Shown here in pieces: positions 7,666-15,946 of a DNA stretch of 43,435 nucleotides. How positions within the stretch are numbered: the stretch's first letter is position 1; each line of letters starts with the position of its first letter. The notes under the pieces are model-generated. The model saw nothing but the letters and a program-made list of their open reading frames with translations. It made no database searches and was not told where the DNA came from. The position numbers and the translations under genes were made by a program. The DNA is from Lachnospiraceae bacterium (GTDB taxonomy: Bacteria; Bacillota; Clostridia; Lachnospirales; Lachnospiraceae): contig JAFQCK010000114.1 in the NCBI GenBank assembly GCA_017416465.1, positions 1-43,435 on the forward strand, written 5' to 3'.

Positions 7666-7712
7666 ATTATACTCAATTTTTGAAGTTATGTCAATAGTTT
7701 TTCCATAACTTC
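7666..7712 (-). promoter_or_regulatory. Promoter and palindromic operator of the HTH/HipA-like operon
   Basis: On the minus strand the promoter is exact consensus: TTGACA (7689-7694), 17 nt, TATAAT (7666-7671). The -35 box is buried in a perfect inverted repeat GAAGTTATG (7682-7690) and CATAACTTC (7704-7712) with a 13-nt spacer. A protein bound to both arms would block RNA polymerase, the usual autoregulation of toxin-antitoxin operons by the DNA-binding partner. Confidence 0.87.
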
Positions 7713-7862
7713 TTGTCTTCAAAAAAATATCAAAACATTATATTATAAAGCGACATAAAAATTGTTAAATTCCTTAATAACATACCCATAACTGGCTATG
7801 TGCATACAGAACAATGACGTTTACAAAATCACAGGATCATATAACTCAGGAGGATATTTAAA

Positions 7863-8669
7863 ATGATATTTAATACAAACGAACTAATCCTAAATACTGA
7901 AGATTATAATTTCACCTTATTTGAACACCAGGGTTTTGGTGGTAAAAGAAAATATATTGCAACACCCAAGAAAAGCGGCTTACCCAAATTGATTGTTAAG
8001 CACAAGGGTGAATTTGCCCCGCCTTGTAACAGCTTCATATACGGCAGACTTGCTCAATTGCTTGGTATGAATGTTCCCAACACATATATGATGAATCTTT
8101 CAATTAATAACGCTGATTTATTTGATTCAACTTGCGTTGTTGGCATAGAATTCATTGAAGGGCTTACCGCTTTAAATATGGATGATATAAAAAGTAATGA
8201 ATCACTTAAAAAGCAATTTATACATTGTTTTATTCTATGCGGCCTTTTCACACAGTTTGAGGATAGTATGCAGTGCGCCTATCTTCCCGGCAAAGCGGTT
8301 ATTCCTCTTGACTATGACGACAGCTTTGGATTGGAATACCCCACCTTTAATGCCGCTCTTAGAGGAAACGAAATGGATGAACTTATAATTAAATATCAAC
8401 TTGAAAACGCTTGGCGACACAATCTTGATATTTATTTAAAAATTTGTATTGAAATGTCAGCAGAACAACTTGGAATTTCAACAGAAGAATCAACCCATGA
8501 ATTTATAACCGTTTTAGAACGGTTCTGCGAACTCAAGGATGAAGAAATATCGTCAATAACCAATGTATTGCTAGAGTTCTTTCCTCCGTTGCTAGCCGCA
8601 TATTACGAAGAATACATAACAATACTTCAATCGAAAACCATATTTTACATTAGAAAAATAATTAGCTAG
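7863..8669 (+). CDS. Divergent HipA-like kinase-fold protein
   Basis: A 268-aa protein with layout resembling HipA/CtkA kinases: a possible ATP-site Lys in LPKLIVKHKGE (about residue 46), a helix SFIYGRLAQLLG, then LFTQFEDSMQ (Asp134) and PLDYDDSFG (Asp150/152/153), which may correspond to the catalytic loop and the metal-binding Asp. The canonical Asn five residues after the catalytic Asp is missing (Ala139), so activity is uncertain. It has a strong AGGAGG 8 nt before ATG and stands alone, divergent from the HTH/HipA pair. Assignment to this fold is tentative. The alternative is an unrelated hypothetical protein. A terminator follows 28 bp after the stop. Confidence 0.55.
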   Translation: MIFNTNELILNTEDYNFTLFEHQGFGGKRKYIATPKKSGLPKLIVKHKGEFAPPCNSFIYGRLAQLLGMNVPNTYMMNLSINNADLFDSTCVVGIEFIEGLTALNMDDIKSNESLKKQFIHCFILCGLFTQFEDSMQCAYLPGKAVIPLDYDDSFGLEYPTFNAALRGNEMDELIIKYQLENAWRHNLDIYLKICIEMSAEQLGISTEESTHEFITVLERFCELKDEEISSITNVLLEFFPPLLAAYYEEYITILQSKTIFYIRKIIS

Positions 8670-8697
8670 TTCAAGCCAATATATTTTTGAAAAACTT

Positions 8698-8725
8698 AAG
8701 CCGCAGGCACTTACCTGCGGCTTTT
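8698..8725. terminator. Bidirectional terminator between convergent genes
   Basis: A perfect 10-bp GC-rich stem (AAGCCGCAGG, loop CACTTA, CCTGCGGCTT) is followed by TTTT on the plus strand and flanked by A on the other side. It lies between the stop of the HipA-like gene and the stop of manA and is probably used from both directions. It is also a plausible right boundary of the mobile region. Confidence 0.9.
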
Positions 8726-8733
8726 GATGTTTA

Positions 8734-9690
8734 TTAAAATGTAGTAACTATTATTTCGGCGTTACCAGATATTTGTGTTTTGCATTTTCGAGGAATAAAA
8801 ATACTGTTGCCTTTACGAGCAATAAATTTATCATTATTAAACTTAACTATAATCTCGCCTTCTAAAATCAAAAGTGATACACAAGTAGTTTCTCTTTGAA
8901 TATATTTAACACCATGCAAATCAAGTTTAGAGGTTTTAAAATACTCGCAATTAGCCAGTTGACGTTCACACCAATTTGCAGTATTTTTCACACTGCCAAC
9001 CTTACCGTATGGAATTTTAGGTGTTTCACATTTGGTAACCGCCAACGCTTTATCAATATGTAATTCGCGCGGTTTGCCATCGGCACCAAGTCGTCCGTAA
9101 TCCGAAACACGATAGGTGGTATTTGAATTTTGCTGTACTTCGGCAATAAGTATACCCTCGCCTATTGCGTGAAGGGTACCTGCTTCTATAAAGAAAACGT
9201 CACCCTTTTCAACGGGAACGGAATTGCAAACTTCCATTAATGTATTATCCTTAATACGTCTTTCAAATTCTTCGCCGCTTATATCCTTTTTAAAGCCATA
9301 AATAATCTCGGCACCCTGTTCACATTCGACAACGTACCACATTTCAGTTTTGCCGTATTCCCCTTCAACTGCCAATGCATAATCATCATTAGGGTGCACC
9401 TGCACCGAAAGCTTTTGTTTAGCGTCAATAAGCTTTATTAAAATTGGAAAATATGAAAAGTTGTCGGCATTTTTACCAAGTGCCCCTTTACCCCAAATAT
9501 CCAATACCTCATTTATGGTTTTTCCTTTATGTTCGCCATTCATAACGACATTCATACCATCCTTATGGCAGGACAGCATCCACGCTTCTGCGGCTATTTC
9601 CTTTACGGTTTCAAAGTCAAAGTCGGTTTTTAATTTTGTTCCGCCCCATAAATAATCCTTTATTAGCGGGCTCAATTTTAATGGATACAT
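8734..9690 (-). CDS. manA: Mannose-6-phosphate isomerase, class I (short Bacillus type)
   Basis: A 318-aa cupin enzyme interconverting mannose-6-phosphate and fructose-6-phosphate. Zinc ligands are visible: Gln97 and His99 in LSVQVHPND, Glu116 in KTEMW, and His174 in GTLHAIGEG. Length and the start PLKLSPLIKDYLWGG match the roughly 315-aa Gram-positive enzymes. ATG 9690 has a GGAGTG ribosome site at a rather long distance (about 14 nt). The gene stands alone, with decayed DNA upstream. It could feed mannose units from the glycan genes in this window into glycolysis, and fits the phosphohexomutase at 23.5 kb. Confidence 0.93.
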   Translation of the reverse strand: MYPLKLSPLIKDYLWGGTKLKTDFDFETVKEIAAEAWMLSCHKDGMNVVMNGEHKGKTINEVLDIWGKGALGKNADNFSYFPILIKLIDAKQKLSVQVHPNDDYALAVEGEYGKTEMWYVVECEQGAEIIYGFKKDISGEEFERRIKDNTLMEVCNSVPVEKGDVFFIEAGTLHAIGEGILIAEVQQNSNTTYRVSDYGRLGADGKPRELHIDKALAVTKCETPKIPYGKVGSVKNTANWCERQLANCEYFKTSKLDLHGVKYIQRETTCVSLLILEGEIIVKFNNDKFIARKGNSIFIPRKCKTQISGNAEIIVTTF

Positions 9691-9880
9691 ATTATATTTT
9701 CACACACTCCAAACAAGATAGACCAACTGATTTTAACACATTCGCCTATTTCTTTGCACATATAATTAATTATTTAACCATTTAAAAATTTATGCTAAAA
9801 TCATTTCTCCATTAATCTTTAAAAATTTAATACTTTCAAACTTCCATAAATCGTTATTTTAATGGTAACATTTCTATATT

Positions 9881-10300
9881 TTAATGAAGAAAGTTATGAT
9901 TTTTGACCGAAAAACTTCCTATAGGTGCAAAATGCATCCAGGTTTCTCCAAAGCTTCTACCTGCAAAATTCATATAAACATTTCGTAAATATGCTATTGC
10001 ACGCCACATCTAATATGGTTCAGCCCTACATTCGATAATTCCTTTTCCTATCTACCGCCACATATTCCACCCGTCAAAGGATGGTAAATCTACGCAAATT
10101 GATAAAACAAAAGGAAATTTTATACTAATTAGAAAACTCTTCATCAAATAAATATATTTTTCACATAAAAATAGCATCTGCCCCTAAGCCCTAACCATGA
10201 CGACCACACTTTAGCGATATGTCTACCAAACCCGTTCCATCCGACGTATCGTATCTTTTAAAACTTAGTTGTACATATTTGATACCGTATTTACTTACCG
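9881..10300 (-). pseudogene. Decayed coding region upstream of manA
   Basis: The 690-bp gap (9691-10379) has no intact gene, but the minus strand shows protein-like fragments in different frames, broken by stops. From high to low coordinates: about 10290-10150 contains YVQLSFKRYDTSDGTG, DISLKCGRHG, a stop, and GADAIFM. About 10090 contains VDLPSFDGWNMWR. Positions 10009-9881 form a 42-codon frame with NFAGRSFGETWMHFAPIGSF. The first fragment has the look of the end of a beta-sandwich (carbohydrate-binding-like) domain. I cannot name the parent gene. The pattern fits an old secreted or glycan-related gene lost by frameshifts and deletions. Confidence 0.4.
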
Positions 10301-10379
10301 TTATTGATTATTTAATTAAAAGCATTTCTTTTCAAGAAAATATGTACATGAAACATAACATATTATTATCTAATACAAA

Positions 10380-11528
10380 TTATGTCATATCTATAAGCTG
10401 TTTTACTGGTGTTATAGCTATATCAACTCCGCCCTTAACAGTTGTTGTGCAAATAATATTTTCACCATCTTTTGTAAATTGCGGATGCGGATCAATATGC
10501 CACCTTGATCTTATCCCAGCAGGATATTTATCACAACGAGGTGCCGGCATAGCAGAAAAAATATCAATTTTCTTTCCTGTGCTACGATTTAAAAACATAA
10601 CCTTACAATTTTGTTTAGGCCAATCATATGGAGATTGATCCGCAACCCATAAACTTCTATCAACATTACAATGAGCGTGACAAAGCGGTTCTTTCCAAAT
10701 ATGATTTGTTTCTGATGTATCCACATCCATTTCATATGCACCTTTTTTATAATCTATCCAGCATATTTTACCGTCTTGTGACCAAAAATCATGGCAAACC
10801 ATAGTACCATCATGTCCATGCCAACTACGCTGAATAACAGGTTCAAATAAAGTAGCTTCCGTATCACAAAGCCATATTCTATTTTTAAAAGCAATCCATT
10901 TGCCTGAAACGGGATCGCACCTTGAATCTTGAGACAACAAAAAGAGATTAGGATGTACCGGTGAAAACTGAGCGTGATTGTGAAAATTTTGATACTCATT
11001 AATAATTTTGAACTCTCTTGTCTTCATATCAAGTATAGTCACAAAGCCATAAGTCACAAACATAGCATCAATCAACATATATTTGCCATCGGCAGAAATT
11101 GTTAAATGCGTACTGAAGCGTGTTACAAGCTTATTGTCTATAAAGCTATTGTCCATTTTGGCAAATAGTTCTATGTTACCATTTAAATCAATTGTATAAA
11201 CCGCGCAATCAGAATCATCTATTCCTGTAAAATATACTTTATCACCTTCCGGAGCCACCAATGGTGAAGCACCGCTAAAAACCGCCTGATTAAAAACTCT
11301 CACAAAAGTATTTTTCGGGTCTAATGATACAACTCCTAAACAATGTTGCTTAAGCGGTGGATAAAAACAATACATCCATAAATACTTATTATCTTCAGAT
11401 AAAGATTGATTTGTAAAATAAAAACTTTGAACAAACTCGGCCGGTTTCTTATTTAAAATATAACTTTTTACTCCGCTTTCTTCATCAATATATTCTTCAA
11501 AATAAGGTAATTTATCAAATTCGATCAT
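10380..11528 (-). CDS. Oligogalacturonate-lyase-like beta-propeller protein (PL22-type)
   Basis: A 382-aa protein with no signal peptide, hence cytoplasmic. Repeated beta-propeller blades are visible (PEGDKVYFTGID, SADGKYMLIDA, SQDGKICWIDY, TKDGENIICTT). The blocks HNHAQFSPVHPNL, SWHGHDGTMVCHDF and RWHIDPHPQFTKDG correspond to the conserved His-rich segments of oligogalacturonate lyases, where His and Gln residues bind manganese and a His acts as base. PL22 enzymes cleave unsaturated or short oligogalacturonides by beta-elimination. It is last in the leftward operon headed by the UroD-like gene, 27 bp after the dehydrogenase. The substrate may be another uronide. Family level is fairly secure, exact activity is not. 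Confidence 0.7.
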   Translation of the reverse strand: MIEFDKLPYFEEYIDEESGVKSYILNKKPAEFVQSFYFTNQSLSEDNKYLWMYCFYPPLKQHCLGVVSLDPKNTFVRVFNQAVFSGASPLVAPEGDKVYFTGIDDSDCAVYTIDLNGNIELFAKMDNSFIDNKLVTRFSTHLTISADGKYMLIDAMFVTYGFVTILDMKTREFKIINEYQNFHNHAQFSPVHPNLFLLSQDSRCDPVSGKWIAFKNRIWLCDTEATLFEPVIQRSWHGHDGTMVCHDFWSQDGKICWIDYKKGAYEMDVDTSETNHIWKEPLCHAHCNVDRSLWVADQSPYDWPKQNCKVMFLNRSTGKKIDIFSAMPAPRCDKYPAGIRSRWHIDPHPQFTKDGENIICTTTVKGGVDIAITPVKQLIDMT

Positions 11529-11555
11529 AAAAACTTCTTCTCCAATCTTATGTAA

Positions 11556-12557
11556 TTATGCCATTGTTTCAAGCATTTTGTTATTAACTTCACAAGTAAG
11601 TGTATCACCCGATATATATCTTATAAATTCTTCTGCTATATATTCTGCCATACGGAATGTTTCACGTCCGCCACTTCCAGCAATATGAGGTGTAATAAAA
11701 CAATTGTTTAAAGAAAAAAACGGATGCCCCGTTTGAAGCGGTTCATATGCAGTAACATCTAAAACTGCCGCCAAATCATTTCGTTCATTCAATGCTCTTG
11801 CCAAATCATTTTCAACCACCTGTGCACCACGTCCTGTATTAATAAACGTAGCATATTTAGGCATTGACATAAAATGTTTATAAACAAATATACCTTGAGT
11901 TTGTTCGTTGTTGGCAAGATGATTTGATACCACATTACATGTTGAAAAAAGTTCATCCAATTCTACTTTTTGAACCCCCAACTGCTTTGCTTTTTCATCA
12001 GACAAAAATGGGTCAAAAACCTTCACATTCAATTTGTAATTTTTCAGCATTTCGCAAACTTTTGCACCAATCATTCCTGCGCCGACTATACCAACATTGG
12101 AATCATAATTTCCAATATAATTTTCCCTTATTATATATGCTTCTTTTGTTTCTCCTTCGCTCATTTTTTTACATGCTGAAAAAAATCTTTTTCCAGCAAG
12201 TATTATTTGAGCAACCGTATATTCGGCGACAGGAATTGCGTTTGCAGACCAAGCCGAAAAAACCCTTACACCACAATTGATAAATGGTCGTGCAAAGAAT
12301 TGAACTGTGCCCGCAGCATAAAATACACACTTTAAATTAGGAAATACTTGTTTAATTTCAATTTCAGTAAATGTTGGCATACCCCAAGTTGAAAAAATAA
12401 ATTCAACATCAAAAAACTCACCGATATGTGCCATCACATATTCCTTATCATATACTTCATCAATAAAGCCGGCGTTAACCTTTAGAAATTCAATAGTATT
12501 ATCCGAATAAACTTTCTTATAATTATTCTTATCATTACATATGAAAACAGATTTCAT
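11556..12557 (-). CDS. D-isomer-specific 2-hydroxyacid dehydrogenase
   Basis: A 333-aa NAD(P)-dependent oxidoreductase. The Rossmann motif VGIVGAGMIG lies at about residues 154-163. The catalytic residues of the family are present: Arg in NTGRGAQVVENDL, Glu in DVTAYEPLQ, and His in FITPHIAGSGG. It reduces a 2-oxo acid or oxidises a D-2-hydroxyacid. The start ATG abuts the stop of the isomerase gene, whose last codons (GGAGGAGGC) provide the ribosome site, so the two are tightly coupled. In this operon it may handle a keto acid formed from a uronic or aldonic sugar. The substrate is not predictable. Confidence 0.9.
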   Translation of the reverse strand: MKSVFICNDKNNYKKVYSDNTIEFLKVNAGFIDEVYDKEYVMAHIGEFFDVEFIFSTWGMPTFTEIEIKQVFPNLKCVFYAAGTVQFFARPFINCGVRVFSAWSANAIPVAEYTVAQIILAGKRFFSACKKMSEGETKEAYIIRENYIGNYDSNVGIVGAGMIGAKVCEMLKNYKLNVKVFDPFLSDEKAKQLGVQKVELDELFSTCNVVSNHLANNEQTQGIFVYKHFMSMPKYATFINTGRGAQVVENDLARALNERNDLAAVLDVTAYEPLQTGHPFFSLNNCFITPHIAGSGGRETFRMAEYIAEEFIRYISGDTLTCEVNNKMLETMA

Positions 12558-13310
12558 TTAAACGCCTCCTCCGGCAAGTAACTTTAAATACCTACTCTCA
12601 TCAATCAAAGAATCGATTTTATCATCAGGCATAAATTCCAAAAGTAAAGTTTTGGTTTTTGAAAATTGCGCAAGATAAGCCTTCCAATGTTCTATTCCCT
12701 CGCCTAATGAAAGCCGTTTATCTTTTACCCAATTAAAAATATGTATGTTTTCAACGAAAGGGCTTATTTCCTTAGCAAATACAACATTTTCTTCAAAGCA
12801 CAAAAACGATTGCGGCTGCCAATACATACGAAATGCATCACTATTTACTGCCTTCATTAGTTCCAAAGAAGATTTGGCAGTATTTGTATATGTACCGCTA
12901 TGACACTCCATACAAAGCTTCACATTATTTCCTTGAGCAATCTCCGCCAGCCTTCTACATTCATCGAATAATTCCGCTTTTTCTGATTCGCTGTATTTTT
13001 CAGAATCCTTATTTCCACACCAAAGTCTCAAAACATCTGTGCCCAATATTTGAGCAGCACGAATATAAGCTTCCAATTCTTTTGTTTTTGTGGTGCCTAT
13101 CACAAAATAGGTACCGTAAGAGGAACACACAATATCGTTTTGATTTTGTAATTCAGAAAGAAGTTTTAAATTTTCAATGTTATCTTTGGGAGCGTGAATA
13201 TCGCTTCCCCATTCAATATAAGATAGACCGACCTTTTTCATCGCAATAAGAATTTCCTGTGGTGATTTATCTCTAAATGAAACTGAAACCAAGCCTAATT
13301 TATAATTCAT
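12558..13310 (-). CDS. Sugar phosphate isomerase/epimerase (xylose-isomerase-like TIM barrel)
   Basis: A 250-aa AP-endonuclease-2-type TIM barrel. It begins with LGLVSVSFRDKSPQEI and has barrel strands SYIEWGSDIH, VKLCMECHSG and NIHIFNW, with Glu and His residues in the metal positions typical of hydroxypyruvate isomerases, tagatose epimerases and related enzymes. It is cytoplasmic. It lies 12 bp downstream of the flavoprotein gene and directly joined to the dehydrogenase. Members of this superfamily isomerise ketoses or open 3-keto-sugars, including in some C-glycoside cleavage systems. The partner beta subunit of those systems is not seen here, so the reaction remains open. Confidence 0.85.
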   Translation of the reverse strand: MNYKLGLVSVSFRDKSPQEILIAMKKVGLSYIEWGSDIHAPKDNIENLKLLSELQNQNDIVCSSYGTYFVIGTTKTKELEAYIRAAQILGTDVLRLWCGNKDSEKYSESEKAELFDECRRLAEIAQGNNVKLCMECHSGTYTNTAKSSLELMKAVNSDAFRMYWQPQSFLCFEENVVFAKEISPFVENIHIFNWVKDKRLSLGEGIEHWKAYLAQFSKTKTLLLEFMPDDKIDSLIDESRYLKLLAGGGV

Positions 13311-13322
13311 AAAACATCAACT

Positions 13323-15221
13323 CTAATATATATTCTTGTTATCTCTGTACTGTCTCCAAATATTCTCAAAGAAATCTGCATTTTGCGGTATTGGTCTTAC
13401 ATCGCGCCAACAAGTTACAAATCCGTTTCCATTAAGAACAATTTCTTGCACTTTGTTGCGCATATTATCATCTTCCTCAGTAAAACGAAAAACTTCCTCA
13501 AGACCTTTTCGCAATTTACCATTTTCATCGAAGTAAAGACTCGAACCTCGCGTATTACCGACCGTTTTTGCGTAATCTATCATAGCTGTCAGAACTGCAA
13601 ACTGCGTATAAAGAATATCTTTAAACTTAAAATACATATGAATTTGAGATGAATCTTTAACCCCTATACTTGAAAGGCCAACTATTTGCTTCTTGGTGTT
13701 TTCTAGAGCCACTCTCATATTTTCAATATTTCTGATAGCCGCCGCATTATCACTCATATTTCTTTGGGCAGTATTTAATAATAACTCTATATTATTGACA
13801 TTGTTAGTTAAGTTAGCCGTTTCTGCTTTTGCCTTTTTTTCAGCGGTAACCGCAATTATTTCAAAGGCGTTATCATCAATAAGCTTATTACCGTTTTGTG
13901 ATATATATTGCGCCGCACGAAGACTTCCAACCTGTCCCGCATTAAGCGCACTACCGCCCGGACGAGTAATACCATGAGTTCCGGCACACTCTCCGGCTGC
14001 AAAAAGACCTTTTACGCTTGTCTGCCACCACATATCAACCGAAATACCACCGTTATTATGCTGAGCACAAAGAGCAATTTCAATATACTCTCTCGTAATA
14101 TCCAATCCCTTGCTTATATATAGTTCAATAGCAGGATTGTTCATTTTAGCAAGTCTATCTATAGGCATACCAAACAAAGCATCTGCTTTGTTCAAATAAT
14201 CAAACGCTTCTTTTGATAATTTATTATATTCTATCTTCTGCATACCAAAAGGATTCTTTGTGAAATCAAGGTAAACCCTTCGTTTTTTGAGTACAGTTTC
14301 GCGGTAAACCAGTAAATCTATTATAGAAGAGCCATTAAGTACCTTTTTAGAGTCAAACGGCCATTGATATCCTTTTAAAAACACCATTGAAAGTGCTTCA
14401 TATTTATCCTCAAAATAATCAGATAAGAATTCATATTCATTACCGTTTTCGTCTACTGATACAAAACGAGGCAAAACCTGCATATATGTGCCTGACACGT
14501 TCCAACGGGGATTTATTGAAGCCAAACCATACTGCCATTCAGTTAGGTTTTGTGCTTTTGCACCCGCAAGCAAAGCCAAACTTGTAGTGCCTGTGTGACA
14601 TTTCGGAAAAACACTATCAGCATAAATACCTGCAGGACCACCCGTACACATTACTATATCTGCACAACAAAAAGCAACGAATTCTCCACTTTTCTTTTCA
14701 ATACATAAAAGACCACAAATGGCATTCATCGTCTTTAAAATTTCTATCGCAAGATATCCGCTATATACCTCAATTCCTAAATCATTGGCATTTTTTTGTA
14801 ATGCTTCGGTCATAAATTTAGATGTTAACGGCCCTGCACTTGTAGCGCGTGCATAAGGATCATGGTCGGTTTTATAACCAACGTATTCTCCATAACGGTT
14901 TACGGGAAAAGCTACGCCCAATTCGCATAAATTCATAAACGAACGAACCGAAAGTGCCGCTTCGCAAAGCGCATTGTCACCATCAACGCTACCGCCTGCA
15001 AATAAATTTTCCGCCATTTTATATACACTATCAGGACTATCTCCGCCAAGTCCAAGCTTATAATATGTCTGCTTATCACTACCTGTATTTCGTGAAGTCC
15101 CACAACCTGTCGCTTCAGTAACAATAGCAACACTCTTACCAAATTGTTTTAAACGACAAGCCGCATTATATCCTGCCGCGCCTGTACCAATAACTATTGC
15201 ATCATAAGTATAAGTTTTCAT
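13323..15221 (-). CDS. FAD-dependent fumarate-reductase/aspartate-oxidase-like flavoprotein
   Basis: A 632-aa protein. An N-terminal FAD-binding Rossmann motif (AIVIGTGAAGYNAACRL, about residues 8-24) and the C-terminal FAD block GLFAAGECAG with GGSALNAGQVGSLRAAQYI are those of the succinate dehydrogenase/fumarate reductase flavoprotein superfamily, followed by a helical C-terminal domain. It has no signal peptide or heme sites, so it is a soluble reductase or oxidase. Its ATG overlaps the TAA of the SDR gene (TAATG) and uses AGGAG inside that gene. Together with the Fe-S old-yellow-enzyme and the SDR it suggests redox chemistry on an alpha,beta-unsaturated or keto compound. Substrate unknown. 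Confidence 0.87.
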   Translation of the reverse strand: MKTYTYDAIVIGTGAAGYNAACRLKQFGKSVAIVTEATGCGTSRNTGSDKQTYYKLGLGGDSPDSVYKMAENLFAGGSVDGDNALCEAALSVRSFMNLCELGVAFPVNRYGEYVGYKTDHDPYARATSAGPLTSKFMTEALQKNANDLGIEVYSGYLAIEILKTMNAICGLLCIEKKSGEFVAFCCADIVMCTGGPAGIYADSVFPKCHTGTTSLALLAGAKAQNLTEWQYGLASINPRWNVSGTYMQVLPRFVSVDENGNEYEFLSDYFEDKYEALSMVFLKGYQWPFDSKKVLNGSSIIDLLVYRETVLKKRRVYLDFTKNPFGMQKIEYNKLSKEAFDYLNKADALFGMPIDRLAKMNNPAIELYISKGLDITREYIEIALCAQHNNGGISVDMWWQTSVKGLFAAGECAGTHGITRPGGSALNAGQVGSLRAAQYISQNGNKLIDDNAFEIIAVTAEKKAKAETANLTNNVNNIELLLNTAQRNMSDNAAAIRNIENMRVALENTKKQIVGLSSIGVKDSSQIHMYFKFKDILYTQFAVLTAMIDYAKTVGNTRGSSLYFDENGKLRKGLEEVFRFTEEDDNMRNKVQEIVLNGNGFVTCWRDVRPIPQNADFFENIWRQYRDNKNIY

Positions 15222-15946
15222 TATAATCTCCTGATATGGAAGCCGCCATCCACGTCTATTGACTGTCCGGTAACATAAGGTAAACTACCGTTACAAAGTG
15301 TCCATACCGCCTTAGCAACATCTTCAGATTTTCCCCAACGCTTTATGGGTAATAATCCGTCTTCAATCAAATCATCGTATTTCGCTTTAACCTTGTCCGT
15401 CATACCTGTGGCAATTATACCCGGTCTTATTTCATTAACCAAAATTCCATACTCTGCAAGTCGATCGGCGAATAGGGTTGTTATCATAGTAACGCCTGCT
15501 TTGGATATACAGTATTCTCCACGGTTCGGACTACTTGTATAACCTGACATAGAAGAAATATTCACAATACTTCCCGTTCGTTTTTCCTTCATTACGTTAG
15601 CAACCAATTGTGTTAAGAATAACGTTCCCTTTGTGTTAATATTCATAACGAAGTCATACGATTCTTCAGTCATTTCCAAAATATCATTTCTAACCTTGGG
15701 CGCCACACCTGCAACGTTTACGAGTATATCTATTTTGCCGAATCTATCCAGCACGGTTTTTACATAGTTTTCTCTGGATTCTTTATTACTTAAATCGCCC
15801 TTAAAATATGTAAAATTTCCTTCCAATTTTTTAGGCATATCGGATACCACATCCATACCAACTACCGCAACACCATTTTTAAGCAAGAGTTCAGCAGTAG
15901 CAAAACCTATACCACCTGCAACACCTGTAACCAATGCTACCTTCAT
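15221..15946 (-). CDS. Short-chain dehydrogenase/reductase (FabG-like)
   Basis: A 241-aa classical SDR. Cofactor motif TGVAGGIG is at about residues 7-14, NVAG at about 87-90, catalytic Ser in NISSMSG, and YCISK for the Tyr-Lys pair. The C-terminal DVDGGFHIRRL is usual. Asp at the end of the second strand (VGMDV) suggests NAD preference. It overlaps the upstream reductase by 4 bp (ATGA) and the downstream flavoprotein by 1 bp, so it is translationally coupled on both sides. In this operon it more likely oxidises or reduces a hydroxyl of a catabolic substrate than acts in fatty acid synthesis. Confidence 0.92.
   Translation of the reverse strand: MKVALVTGVAGGIGFATAELLLKNGVAVVGMDVVSDMPKKLEGNFTYFKGDLSNKESRENYVKTVLDRFGKIDILVNVAGVAPKVRNDILEMTEESYDFVMNINTKGTLFLTQLVANVMKEKRTGSIVNISSMSGYTSSPNRGEYCISKAGVTMITTLFADRLAEYGILVNEIRPGIIATGMTDKVKAKYDDLIEDGLLPIKRWGKSEDVAKAVWTLCNGSLPYVTGQSIDVDGGFHIRRL

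Noticed and set aside
10219-10638. Plus-strand frame of 139 codons
   Set aside because: Mostly antisense to the PL22-like gene; composition is not protein-like and no ribosome site precedes it.
12558-13310. C-glycoside deglycosidase alpha subunit
   Set aside because: The fold is the same, but the small beta subunit (DUF6379-type) and the Gfo/Idh oxidoreductase of known systems are absent here.
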